This document shows, one piece after another, positions 35,491 through 46,388 of a stretch of DNA of 64,000 nt (its first letter is position 1; each line of letters begins with the position of its first letter). The translations under genes and the position numbers were made by a program. The DNA comes from Bolinopsis microptera (Eukaryota; Ctenophora; Tentaculata; Lobata; Bolinopsidae): the NCBI RefSeq assembly GCF_026151205.1, contig NC_087073.1:17131837-17195836 (forward strand). The letters run 5' to 3'. The notes below the pieces were generated by a model. That model was not told the origin of the DNA. It searched no databases and worked only from the letters and a program-made list of their open reading frames with translations.

Positions 35491-38092
35491 TCTTAATAGC
35501 ATCGACAACAGCTTTTCCGGCAGCGTCATGAATTGCATGGTCTTTTGGTGGGGTTCGGTCGAATCCAATCGGTTTCAAGAAGAGTTGAGAGTAAGAGTGG
35601 AAACTCAGGTAAAGCTTGACATTGCTGAATGATTCTAATTTAATTATGTACAGTACTTTGCTGCGCCAGACTGCAGATTTATTAAAATTTCAACCTAGAG
35701 ACACAGCGCCAGCTTGCTGAATGATTGAACATTTTACCTTTCATAAAATACGTAGACTGTGCTGTATGTGACCGTATAATTGCCCTGGTTTGAGTAGTGG
35801 TCGCTATGTGCAGCTTGCAATAAAAGCAGCAACACCTATCTAAATCAAAATAAAATAAATATTAAACCATCAAATATTAACAATTTTGTATAAACATTAC
35901 CCTAATTTGAGACTCAAATAAAAGTTTATCCCACACACTAATGTATAAACATTACCCTAATTTGAGACTCAAATAAAAGTATATCCCACACACTGACCTT
36001 TTGTGTTTGAGAAGGTAATCCCGCATAGCCTGGGTATTCTTCTCAGAGAAAGCCTTCTTTCCTGGGTAAACATCACTACAAGGGTTACTGCTCACTCCTT
36101 GACGTCCGAAATCAGCATCAAAGTTCCTGAAATTACGTTAATGAAACCACACGAAGCATTAAAAAATCTGGAATTGCTGAGGTATGGTTAGCTCTTACGG
36201 ATTCACTACTGCATGTAAAATGCGGCTGCAACTCCTTTGTGTGTTATGAAATGAAATGATGCAAGGATCCTAACATCAATAACGAAGCTGACTGGGCAGC
36301 TACTGAAACTCAGTACCTCTTTACATTCCATACCTGTTAGGGTCAATGCCATAGCACTGCCCGTAGTAGCAGCTTCCGTCCGGTCGAGTGTAACCGTATT
36401 TACAGCCGGATGGTCGTCTTGTCTTCCTCCACATCCTGAGTTTAAATGTTTTGCTCAAACTTGTTTTTGTAGCTATCAAACCAAGAAATGAATTAAGTCT
36501 TACCATTTAGACTATTTCATTGAATATTATTTTGTGACTATTTATAGATCATGGTTTAGATAACGAAATGTTTGCTACACGGTTGATATACCAGATTTCG
36601 ATTATTCACAATGAATAACGAATATGTGTACAGTAAAACCCCGATTTACCGGAGAGTTTAGGGAAAGGAAAGAGCCGCGGCAAATTGGGTCGAGGTAAAT
36701 CAGGATATATCAGATTTGAGTTATGTGTACCTGTTGTGGGTCCTGGAGTACTCGTATCCATCAGGGTTGCTCATTGGTAAGATGACAAACTGGTAGGTGT
36801 CTAGCATGGATGTCACCTGATATAATTTTTATAATCTCTGTCTTTGTCACGAGTGGTTTTATTATTTACTAAAAACTGCTGCGAATAAGAGAGCAGCTAT
36901 TCTAAGGGAATTGTAACTTGAACAATCAGTACTAAAATATAGATAATATCTTGCCACTAGGCGCCCAGCTTAGCCTAACTACTAACTATTTTAACAGTTA
37001 AACGGAGAACGGCTATTTTAAAGTTTTAATTGTAACCTGAGATTTTAGTCCGGTGTCGATCTCTGAGAGAAGACTGTTAGCAATGTAGAGGACAGTGTGA
37101 GATGAGATCCACTCCCGAGCGTGGATACCTCCATCTATCCAGATCATAGGTTTACTGTCAGCGTTAGCGAGGTCGTTGCTTATCCTGATCACCTGAGCTC
37201 ATGTATTGCCGTTAATGTTTCGATTTTTTATTATGAATTGATGATGAAATATTATGAAGTGTCTGTGTTGATACTTTTATACTTTGGTTAAGGATTTCTG
37301 ATTTCAATGTACCGACGGACTGCTGACAGAGGTGGATATTTGTTAAAAGAAAATGAGTTATCTTCAGCAGAAAATGAAAAGTTCTAACCTTCATGTCTCT
37401 GCCCTCGTAAGAAGTTCCGATACTGAAAGTCTCAGCTTTGTCAGGATGTCGAGACACTAGCGCGTCCAGATGGGAGTGCTGGTACTTAACTGCGTAGTAG
37501 TTCCTGAAGTCGAATACTCCGGGAACAGCCTGTAGTATCTCCAATCTCTCCTCCTCGATATCAGCTCCTACGTCATGACTCAAAACCTACATAAGACATG
37601 GTTTTTTATATGGGGCTGTGCATGAAACAAAGCAGTTTTATAATGTAAAATCAGTCTCATCGTTTTAAAAGCCATGACTTTCAAACGGACTGACGTTTTT
37701 GACCATGAAAGCGGTATTTCCAAACATTACCTGATACTTAGCATTAGCTCCATCAAGGTTGCCCTTTACACCAGGGTGCTCCAGAGGGCTCACAAGAATA
37801 TCGATCTGTTCTCCAAGACCTTCGTCCATGATGGAGATAACTTCAGTTTCCACCATTAACTTTACCAGTTCCTTAAGACCCTCCGACTCCAGCGCCACGC
37901 GAAGTGTCTAAATGGTACGATGGAAATCATCAACAGATTAACCAGAAAAAAAGTGCATTTTAATAATTGGTTTTGTAATTAAAATGAAACAAGACAAATA
38001 ATTTTTACCTTGTATCCCGAATAATCAACAGGTTTATCCTCAGGCAGCCTTAAGGCTCCAGCCCCGACGATAAGAAGTGCTAGAAAAATCAT
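35491..38092 (-). CDS. CPA: Procarboxypeptidase A-like, 5' exons (exons 1-8)
   Basis: Secreted M14A zinc metallocarboxypeptidase; complete gene of 427 aa. Exons: 38009-38092, 37731-37907, 37389-37586, 37037-37192, 36731-36816, 36334-36435, 35998-36126, 35491-35624, then 23280-23437 and 22862-22921; total 1284 nt with continuous phase. Residues 1-13 or so are a signal peptide (MIFLALLIVGAGA). Residues 25-110 form the activation propeptide (GYKTLRV and onward). Zinc ligands are HAREW (His177, Glu180) and SFHSYS (His320). Substrate-binding residues sit in MWRKTR (Arg127-equivalent) and DPNRNFD (Asn144/Arg145). A Cys-rich insertion with PSGCKYGYTRPDG lies between WRKTR and NRN, which accounts for the longer spacing between zinc ligands than in bovine CPA. 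Introns are short (about 80-560 bp) except intron 8 (12,053 bp). Confidence 0.95.
35888..35996. repeat. 55-bp tandem duplication next to a splice donor
   Basis: Two nearly identical 55-bp units starting GTATAAACATTACCCTAATT, period 55, in carboxypeptidase intron 7. The second unit ends at the donor of exon 35998-36126; the first has ACTAATG where the second has the functional ACTGACC. Confidence 0.88.
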
Positions 38093-38156
38093 CACGAGTT
38101 GATGACAACGAAAATCCTTTCAAATGTTCAATAAACTTAAAGGCTCTTGCTTCAGT

Positions 38157-38164
38157 CCTTTATA
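38157..38164 (-). promoter_or_regulatory. TATA box of the carboxypeptidase gene
   Basis: TATAAAGG on the minus strand, 65-72 bp upstream of the ATG at 38092, in the context CAGTATAAAGGACTG. Spacing fits a short 5' UTR. No upstream exon is needed because the signal-peptide exon already starts with ATG. Confidence 0.6.
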
Positions 38165-38724
38165 CTGTCATGAAACTTTAATCCTACTGCCAGCTGAACC
38201 TCCTCCCAACGCTCACAAAGTTAAGGTGTGCGAATTAGATCAGCTTTCATTGTGATAATTTCACGGATTAGGATGGATTCTTTAAAGTAATGTGATTTTA
38301 GTAAAATTCAATAGTTATTCTGTCAAAATCTGCGCTAAGAGATTTTTCCTTTCACAACGTGCCTAACATCTGTTGAAGGTGTCATACAACAAATATATCT
38401 GGTATAAGTCACACACAAACTTTTCAAGGACTGTGGTTTGTAAAATCAGCTTAGGCTCTTTATACATGACGTAGCTTTCATAAACGTATCATACAAAATA
38501 AAACAAAGTAACAAAGAAGTGAGTTTCTTTGCGATTACAAATAGTTTTCATTTTCTGTTGATTACCTCTCAATACTAAGACAGTGTATTGTATCACACTG
38601 CTTCAATGTGTTATTTAGAACTAGTCGGATCAAACAATGATACTGAGAACTACAATTGATCTCCACTAACTATCTAATGTCGCAGTGTTTTGCTCAAATC
38701 TGGTGTAATAATTTTTTTTAACTG
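38165..38724. other. Intergenic, nothing recognised
   Basis: AT-rich sequence upstream of the carboxypeptidase promoter. No ORF, repeat or RNA gene is recognised. Confidence 0.5.
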
Positions 38725-38930
38725 AGCTGATAAGACCGGTGACCGACAACTAGGAACCTCTCGTATCCAAGGATGTGAGCCGAGCATGCAATGGGAGTGA
38801 TACAAGACATACAATCAGTAATCACAAGTACGAGAGTTGATCAGCTGTTAATATAATATACAACTGCACTTCTGGTATATAAGTATATATACTGAAACGT
38901 GAACATGAAGAGTATCGGTTTCAATTCAAC

Positions 38931-39287
38931 ATGCCTGCTTTCTCCAAATTCATCGAAGGACAGAGAGGATCTCAACAGCTGGTGGACACGGACGGGTACA
39001 TCTACTCCAGAAAGAAGGCTAAAGATACAGCCATCTACTCTGCTTGGCGATGCTGGAAGCGCATCCCTCCTACCAAGTGTCCCAATCATGCCTACCTCAA
39101 CCTGTCAGATAACTCTTTATCCCTTGGCTCCAAACTCCACAACCACCCTGCTTACAACGCTGCTCCACAGAAGTGTTAAGTCCTCTCCTCACTGAAGCGG
39201 AAAGCTGCTGAACAGCCCTTGTCGGTGACCCAGAATCGACCCAAGCCGACCGTGCAAGAGTACTATTGTGCTTTTCGGGAGCAGCAG
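38931..39287 (+). pseudogene. FLYWCH-type zinc finger ORF, interrupted
   Basis: An 82-aa ORF (38931-39179) reads as one FLYWCH zinc finger: F-x-RGSQQL, DGYIYSRKK, YSAWRCWKR, KCPNHAYL and a terminal HNHPAY, with the Cys-Cys-His-His spacing of the family. A TAA at 39177 ends it, but the same frame continues with a plausible LSSLKRKAAEQP to EYYCAFREQQ up to 39287, so the stop probably interrupts a longer protein. A poly(A)39 insertion follows directly. It lies within the inverted-repeat pair at 38743/39547. Confidence 0.7.
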
Positions 39288-39294
39288 GTAATCA

Positions 39295-39338
<44 letters not shown>

Positions 39339-39342
39339 TCAC
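39288..39342 (+). mobile_element. Poly(A)39 tract flanked by 8-bp target duplications
   Basis: GTAATCAC (39288-39295), 39 uninterrupted A (39296-39334), then GTAATCAC again (39335-39342). A pure A-run between perfect direct repeats is what remains when target-primed reverse transcription copies only the poly(A) tail. Confidence 0.75.
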
Positions 39343-39603
39343 TGATTACCATATCGATTATCGATCGACTGGGTGTTCAGTGGGTGTTGGAAAAACGCCT
39401 TCTAAGAAAAGGATTAGAAGGAAAACTTCCGATGACCAGTTGTTCCATATCTGTTCCAAATACTCGGATCTTTGTCTTAATTAGTGCAGAAATATATACA
39501 GCACAGCAGTGAAATCAGTGGACACCTGAATGTTTAAAGTATCTCCAGAGGTTCCTAGTTGTCGGGGATATGTAATGATTAGTTCCTAGTTGTCGGAGCT
39601 GAT

Positions 39604-40256
39604 TGGATTTCCCAAGCTTGCAGTTAATTAGTTAACTAGGTAAAATTGAAAGGTTCCTAGTTGTCCGTCAGCCATAAGAGTTCGCTGATCTTCTGAGATA
39701 TTAGCTCCTTCCTTATCATCTGATTCATGGTAGAAGAGAGAAGCATCCACAGTCTGAAATTCCACAAGGTGATATATGTGAATACTCTATTTTAATTACC
39801 TTTTAAAAGTGGGTACGCTCGGACGCTCGGTTCACGCGGGTAATTTTCGCTAGGAGTACCGGGAAGAAACAACATTAAATTATATAGGACTCACACAATT
39901 TAGTACACTGGTATTTGCAGAGAAAAAAAACTTGTTCATGCTTAATAGTACAACTTTATTGAAAGGACAACATAGAAAAGTAACAATAAATAGTTGGTTT
40001 TAGTAACAATAAATAGTAGGTTTTTGTAACAATAAAATGTAACAAGAATTGCGCCGGTTAGCGGACGCTAGATTTCCATCGCCCGTAATTAATTACAATT
40101 AACAATCGTTTCATATTGGTTAAATTACCAAATTTCTTTGGGGCGTTACAGAGAACAAAATGGAGGGGTTGCCGTTGTCAATTATTTGAATCGAAAGTTA
40201 AACGACCGGACACCGTAGCGCAGCCTGTACGGTGATATGCATGATGCAGTTAAAAG
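39604..40256. other. Intergenic, only small repeats
   Basis: A third GGTTCCTAGTTGTC phrase at 39653 and a few short TAACAATAAAT repeats near 39980-40040. No gene is recognised. Confidence 0.5.
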
Positions 40257-40808
40257 GACATCTGTCCGACAGCGACTCTTGTCCGACTCAATATGTTACC
40301 AGAAAAAAAAGACATCTGTCCGAAATTGTGATCTAATTGCAATACGACACATTTCCATTTTCCAATTAGAGACATGATCTGAACTGAGATATGACCTGAG
40401 CTGAACTCTACCATAGTTTATTTTCATTTGATGTCAAAAATTGGACAATAGTTTAAATGTTATATAAATAACTGATCTCCATACCGATCTCCTGTGTGTA
40501 ATGTAGGCTGTGATGTGATTGGCAGCTTGTTACAGCTTGTTAGTGTACGGCTAGCATGATCCTGTCCTCAAATAGTCAATCACGTATCGATGGATCAAAT
40601 CTCAATGGATCAGATCTCAATGGATCAAATCAGCATTATATTAGGACTGTGGGAGCAACGTCACAAGATTACACGTGAGCTAGTGAAATACGAACGTGAT
40701 CCGAAATTGCAAATGTGATCCGAAAGTTGGACAGATGTCGCCAAAAACGACTCCTATCTGACAGCGACTCTTGTCCGAAACCGGTAATTCGACTGTCGGA
40801 CAGATGTC
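40257..40808. mobile_element. Non-autonomous inverted-repeat element, 552 bp
   Basis: Starts GACATCTGTCCGACAG and ends CTGTCGGACAGATGTC, an exact 16-bp terminal inverted repeat. Subterminal ACATCTGTCC and AGCGACTCTTGTCCGA motifs recur in both arms. No ORF and no clear target duplication, so the superfamily is unknown. Confidence 0.75.
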
Positions 40809-41985
40809 ACCCAATCAAATCTGTGGTAGTTAATACAATGTGAATCATAATAAAATGTATCGTTCATTTCGTCTAAATATAATGAATCAATCTATTGGCA
40901 ATCATGTTCAACATGATAGTCATAACATCATAATTTATACAACAACATAACGGATTACTAATATTGGGTTGCACCAAGCACCCACAACAAAATGAGAAGT
41001 TTGTATCGCATGAAGTTAACGAAAGCTTAAACGACAAATATCAATGCTGAATGCGAATCAAAATGTATAATAGCGAAAAGAGATATACATGCGCGCCGTA
41101 CACGATTTATTAGCTCGATTCTTGGTATAGAGTACACCTTGACATAAAAGCATTGTAAAATGCGCGCGCGACCATCAAGAGATAATTTGTAAAGGAGCAC
41201 GTGTTTGCGGAGGTTAATGCATGTTTTGCTTTGTGACACGACGAAAAACCTATACCCACTATACCCATTCTCAAATCCTACCACTTCTAACCATCTATTG
41301 CCTTTTTAGGCGATGGAAAAAATAAAAATTGTACGTTGAACTTAAAACTGTTCTGTATTGTGGTCGGCTGCTGCAATGTAATATATTGAGTGTTGAGTAT
41401 TGAGATGCTTATATTATATTTATATGCTATTGTATAAAAAATGGATTTAAAGATCATTTGCTGGTATAAAAAAAAACGTCAAAAGAAATGGAAAAAATTC
41501 GGATTTTTGATGGTTTTGAATGCCTTCTAGCGTTCATATAAATGTCCGTTCATAATTATGTCCATTTATTTAATGTCCGTCTAAATAAGGTCCGATAAGG
41601 TAGTTTCATTCGTTTCCGTGGCAGTTAATATTCTCCAAAGAGCCGAATCTGGATTCAGGTGGCTGCACGACGGCCAAGTCCCCTCATTTTTAAGGGTCCC
41701 ACGAAGATCAGATCATGTCACCAATTAGTGAAAATTTTGAAAAACTTAACTGAGGTACTAGCAAAATTGTAGCGCGATGCGTTACTGTGCCGCGCCGCGC
41801 ACTCAATGAGGCTTCTCACAGATCGGCGAGATGCGCTAGTGCTACCAGCTACTGTGCCGCGCCGAGCTGAGATGAATTGACATCGTCAATTAATACTAGC
41901 AAAACTGCGCGTTTTGCTCTGTAAACACACTTTTTTAGAGATTTTACCAGTGTCTCCTCTAAATCAACTAATTTGTTCAATTTTA
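40809..41985. other. Intergenic, nothing recognised
   Basis: No coding sequence supported. A small GC-rich patch near 41770-41870 repeats CTACTGTGCCGCGCCG-like phrases twice. Confidence 0.5.
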
Positions 41986-42045
41986 GGGAGGGGTGCAAAA
42001 AGGGGCGTCAACAGGGGGCGCATTTTCGGCGGGGCGGGGGGGGGG
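41986..42045 (+). other. G-rich tract with G-quadruplex potential
   Basis: Five or more G-runs of 3-10 on the plus strand (GGGAGGGG, GGGGCG, GGGGGCG, GGCGGGGCGGGGGGGGGG) separated by short loops, an isolated peak in an AT-rich neighbourhood. Confidence 0.7.
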
Positions 42046-42067
42046 CACCAACAAGCAACGTTACGCC

Positions 42068-42352
42068 ACTGATCACATCACTAATTATAGGTCACTAATT
42101 GTCGACATGATCTGATCTCCGTGGAACCCCTAATAATGGGTCCTCCCATTCAGGTAGGAGCTGAGCTTGAACCATTTCACGAAACTTCTCGCATGTACGC
42201 ACATAGGTCATCAGCTTCTGTTCGATCTGAAACATTTGATTTCTCAGGTAAGTAAGTGAGCATTGTTCATTATATTACTGCTTCAAACCTCAAAATTTCA
42301 AACTATTTATTCAGTTAATTCAGCTGATTTTGAACATTATTTCAATATATTG
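42068..42352. repeat. Segmental duplication A, left part
   Basis: Homologous to 51671-51950, including GGGTCCTCCCATTCAGGT and CATCAGCTTCTGTTCGATCT. In copy B this sequence continues directly into the segment found here only at 45553, so about 3.2 kb of other DNA has been inserted into copy A. Confidence 0.88.
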
Positions 42353-42354
42353 TA

Positions 42355-42681
42355 TTTGACCAAAACCCATAATCATGGGTAAAGTGTACCGCTGCCAGTG
42401 TCTCTCTTTTCCAAACAAAAGGAAATGATATTAATTTGAATAACCGTCCGCAAATGCAAATTGATACCGAGAATGAAATCGGTCGCTCGCTTTTTCCATT
42501 CGATCACGGCTTACGAATTGTAATAAAGCTTATTGAATGGAAAAAGCGAGCGACCGATTTCATTCTCGGTATCAATTTGCATTTGCGGACGGTTATTCAA
42601 ATTAATATCATTTCCTTTTGTTTGGAAAAGAGAGACACTGGCAGCGGTACACTCTACCCATGATTATGGGTTTTGGTCAAA
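42355..42681. mobile_element. Fold-back element with 147-bp near-perfect arms
   Basis: Arms 42355-42501 and 42535-42681 are reverse complements with a single mismatch (GTAAAGTG against GTAGAGTG) around a 33-bp loop. The ends are TTTGACCAAAACC and GGTTTTGGTCAAA, flanked by TA on both sides (42353-42354, 42682-42683), fitting a TA-inserting Tc1/mariner-type fold-back MITE. An apparent 75-aa ORF across it is an artefact of the inverted repeat. Confidence 0.9.
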
Positions 42682-42683
42682 TA

Positions 42684-43684
42684 TCATCTCTTTTTGATTA
42701 TAATTATGTCAGGATAATTTACAAAGCCGAAATGTAAACTCATAACTTCATTAATATTTATATTAATAATTAGGAGGTAATTTCATCGATTTCGAAATTT
42801 TACCTGACTGAATATGGCACTTTTTACTCATTCAAGTTGGCATTAAATTCATATATTTAATGCCATTTAAATATCGTGGGAAAGCAGAATATATTCGAAA
42901 TCACGAATGAGCAAAATTCTCACCTTTCGCACGTGCAAACTTTGAGCGGACGTTGCGTGCGCATAAAATATTGAATGACCATCAATTTTTGCATAGTGAT
43001 ATTTAATATATAGTTTGATAAGCATGAAAAGTTTCAGAAGATTTCAAAAAGAACTTGGATCACAACGGGACTCCAAAGTTGATAAAAATGGTGAAAACAG
43101 CAATTTTCAGTAATTTTAGCAATTTTCTATCAATTTGGGCGTGTCCCCACGTGTGCAACTTTTCGATTTTCAACTTTAAAACTAGCCTATAACACAATTT
43201 AGACCTTTAGGAAGAAAAATTGAGCTCCACAACCCAAGGGATGGCCCAACACTAGAGAATACTAATTCACAACTTTTGTGTTTTTATAAAATTATTCTTC
43301 AAAAAAGCACTAACTTCAATAGCGAATATCTTTATGAAGGAGCAAGGTAGGAAACTTTTCCGGTAGATTTTCAGAATGCTTGAACAATTATCTAAGATAA
43401 AAATGTCCTCAGATTTTGAATAAAATTACTCCTTAATGGTGTTAAATCGATTTGAAAAGTTGTTATTTTATAAAAAATCAGGTTTTAAAAACACTTAACT
43501 TGATGACGTCATCAAGTGATGATGATGACGTTAAATTATTTTTCAATATAATGTAAACTAAAGTATAAACGATTATCTTTAAAACCTGTGGTTCGAAATG
43601 ACTGTATCTTTTATACTTTTGAATCTACGGACACTTAAATGTAGGCTACAATTGACTGCCAAAAGCGTCTATATAACATACATA
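42684..43684. other. Intergenic, nothing recognised
   Basis: AT-rich, no ORF or clear repeat. It is part of the 3.2-kb insertion relative to duplicate B. Confidence 0.5.
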
Positions 43685-44308
43685 TCTATATTATAATTTA
43701 AACTTGACGAAATTTCCCCGGCAACGGGGACATAGAAGAAAAAACACCGAAAATCGACCTCAAAATGACCCTCTGGTGAAATCAAACCCAGCTCGCAAAT
43801 GGAGTTGAAACCTCGCCATTTTTAGCAGGGTTGTAGAAAAAGGATAGGAATAGGCTATAGCATTCTTAGAATTTTGATTTAGGCTTTAGTTTTTTTATAA
43901 TTAACGTCGGAAGTGAGGTAAAATAACCGTTAGAATAATGTCGTTATTTCAGCAAAGGTTTACTGCGCTGTTGCGTAGCAACGTTAAAATGCACGTGCGC
44001 GAGCAAAAACATCTTAACTACGCGCGTTGTTATGCATGCTGTATGCTACGTCATAATTTCAAAACCAGCTCACATTTACGCTCACTGCTCACGCTATGAC
44101 TTATATTCATAACATTGGTTGTGATTGGTATTTTTTGATGCGGTAAAAAGTATCGTTTTGGGAATCCGAATACTAACAACGCTGTCGCCATTGTTAGATA
44201 AATTCCATTATGTCTACAGTATAACAGAGCTATATGATGAAGAGAAATTAAAACATAACTGATTTTTAAAATTTCCTCGAACAAAGCTTTCGACTAGCGG
44301 GTTTCTAG
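43685..44308 (+). mobile_element. Helitron-like element, second family, 624 bp
   Basis: Starts TCTATATTATAATTTAAACT, ends AGCGGGTTTCTAG, and abuts the next copy. The interior holds the hairpin CCCCGGCAACGGGG. Non-autonomous. Confidence 0.8.
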
Positions 44309-45116
44309 TCTATATTATATTTTAAACTTGACGAAATTTCCCCGGCAACGGGGACATAGAAGAAAAAACACCGAAAATCGACCTCAAAATGACCCTCTGG
44401 TGAAGCCAAACCCAGCTCGCAAATGGAGTTGAAACCTCGCCATTTTTAGCAGGGTTGTAGAAAAAGGATAGGAATAGGCTATAGCATTCTTAGAATATTG
44501 ATTTAGGCTTTAGATTTTTTATAATTAACGTCGGAAGTGAGGTTGAATAATCGTTAGAATAATGGCGTTATTTTAGCAACGATAAAAATGCACGTGCGCG
44601 AGCAACCACAGATTAACAACGCGCGTTGTTATGCTGTATGCTACGTCATAATTTCAAAACTAGCTCACATTTACGCTCACGCTATGACTTCTTATAACTT
44701 TGTTTGTGATTGCAATATTTTGATGCAGTAAAAAGTATCGAAACTTTTTTTTCGATACTAAATTCGCTAGAGCTACACACAATGCTGACATTACGCCGCG
44801 CACACACAATCAACAAAAATATTGTTGTTTTCTAATTACGCAAATAACTTTGCGCAGTTAAACATTTTAATTGCCTGGCAATAATTCAATTGACTGTCAT
44901 TCTTGATTGAAATATCAAAATTTCACAACTAGCTCACATTTACCCTCATGACGCTATATACCTATATATATTTATAACTTTGGTTGTGATTGAAATTTTT
45001 TGATGCGGTAAAAAGTATCGTTTTGGGGCTATATGATGAAGAGAAATTAAAACATAACTTTAACTGATGCTTAAAATTTCCTCGAACAAAGCTTTCGACT
45101 AGCGGCGGGTTTCTAG
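44309..45116 (+). mobile_element. Helitron-like element, second family, 808 bp
   Basis: Same termini as the 43685 copy (TCTATATTATATTTTAAACT to GGGTTTCTAG), head-to-tail with it. It has about 200 bp of extra interior including an internally repeated AGCTCACATTTA segment. Confidence 0.8.
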
Positions 45117-45552
45117 TATACTATACTTCACGACAATCTGTTGTAAAACAGGGGTTCCAGAAAACCCATTTCCCGATACTCCTGAAACATGAAATTTTTT
45201 TACAGTCGATTTGGACAAGGTATAGACGCCCTGCAAAGTTTCAGATCTCTAACTCAATTTTAACATGGTTTTTAAGGCACCTGAATATGGCGATTTTGGG
45301 TTTTTTACCTAATTTCGTATAACATGCTGGCGCGTATTTTGCGCAAATTTCTTAAAAACCTCCACATAACTATTTCTTATTCCTGTCATCTTTAACATTG
45401 AATTAGAATGTTTTGAACTTAAATATACCTGCTGAACTACTTTCGATGAGTTTTAATGCTGGAAATTGAAAACAATAAAGGGGATATAATAGTATAGGGG
45501 GTAAATAGTGTTGTGAATATAAGGGCAACGGTTATGCTTGCCAGCATTGTGA
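45117..45552. other. Intergenic, nothing recognised
   Basis: Right end of the 3.2-kb insertion in duplicate A. No gene seen. Confidence 0.5.
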
Positions 45553-45882
45553 TAGCAATTAACTGGCTAATATAAAGTAACTCAGCGCAAAAACTGCTCA
45601 TTTGTGCTTGAGGCGCTTTAAAATTTGCTTGTTTGCGCGCTTTAAACTTGAATTATATCACGATGATGTATTCGGTAATCGTACTGTAGTGCGACACGTA
45701 CTCTAGTTCGACACGTACTCTAGTGCGAATTCCGACAAAAACACCTTCTGTTGCTGACTCGCTAGGGTACGTGTCGCACTACGATCCAGGTAGCGAACTC
45801 TACTGCGACAAAATATCCTGACTTATTTCCAAGTTCAGGTCACATCCTATCCTTCTTATGGACCATTAAGTGATTTGTCGGG

Positions 45883-45962
45883 TCGGTTCACGTCACTTAT
45901 TTCGAAGTGATCTTGCGAATACGATTCGTCGGTTCACATCACGTGTTTCGAAGTGATCCACT
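45883..45962. repeat. Direct repeats upstream of the element's TATA box
   Basis: CGGTTCACGTCACTTATTTC and CGGTTCACATCACGTGTTTC, each followed by GAAGTGATC, about 48 bp apart inside the 45674 element. Possible binding sites for the element-borne promoter; the second contains CACGTG. Confidence 0.5.
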
Positions 45963-46106
45963 GATCATAATTCCTTCGGGTCAGCCACGTATGCAGTGTG
46001 TGATCCACCGGGTAACTCGTAAGCATCATATGATCCTCATTCCTATCACACGCATCGTATCAAGGTATATCTCCGATTGGGATAACAAGTTCATATGCTT
46101 GGGCCA

Positions 46107-46113
46107 TATATAA
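46107..46113 (+). promoter_or_regulatory. TATA box inside the Mutator-like element
   Basis: TATATAA in GGCCATATATAAGGTCACG, 42-48 bp before the ATG at 46155. Spacing is compatible with a very short leader. Confidence 0.5.
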
Positions 46114-46154
46114 GGTCACGCGATGATTCTACCAAAGCATCGAACAACATCAAC

Positions 46155-46388
46155 ATGTCTTCTTCAATCACCTTCAATCCTGGAAGCACTACTGGTTCAA
46201 GAAACGTTATCCACGAGCAGGATCTAACCCAATAGAAGATCAACCAGAAGATGCTCAGACAACCACCTCCTCGCCGACTGAAGAAGTGGACCGATTACGA
46301 CCGTCGCTTGAACGCTGTGATTGATAGCTACGATGATTATGACAGAATGGATTATTTGAAGTGTGTTGGAACAATGATTTTGAATTGA
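46155..46388 (+). pseudogene. Small ORF in Mutator-like element, interrupted by TAG
   Basis: ATG at 46155, in-frame TAG at 46233-46235 (codon 27), then the same frame stays open to TGA at 46386. After the stop it reads coding-like, with RQPPPRRLKKWTDYDRRLN and DSYDDYDRMDYLK. No family recognised. The second half could be initiated from an internal ATG near 46250. Confidence 0.35.

Larger units (their letters stand above)
38725..39603. mobile_element. Candidate inverted-repeat element carrying a FLYWCH relic
   Basis: CCGACAACTAGGAACCTCT at 38743-38761 is the exact reverse complement of 39547-39565, and a shorter copy (AGTTCCTAGTTGTCGG) lies at 39581-39596. AGCTGAT occurs just outside both ends (38725-38731 and 39597-39603) and could be part of a target duplication, although the left side has about 11 extra bases. 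FLYWCH domains are often associated with Mutator-like transposons, which fits. No transposase core was seen. Confidence 0.5.

Noticed and set aside
42436-42663. 75-aa ORF
   Set aside because: Spans the two arms of a near-perfect inverted repeat; both strands look open for the same reason.
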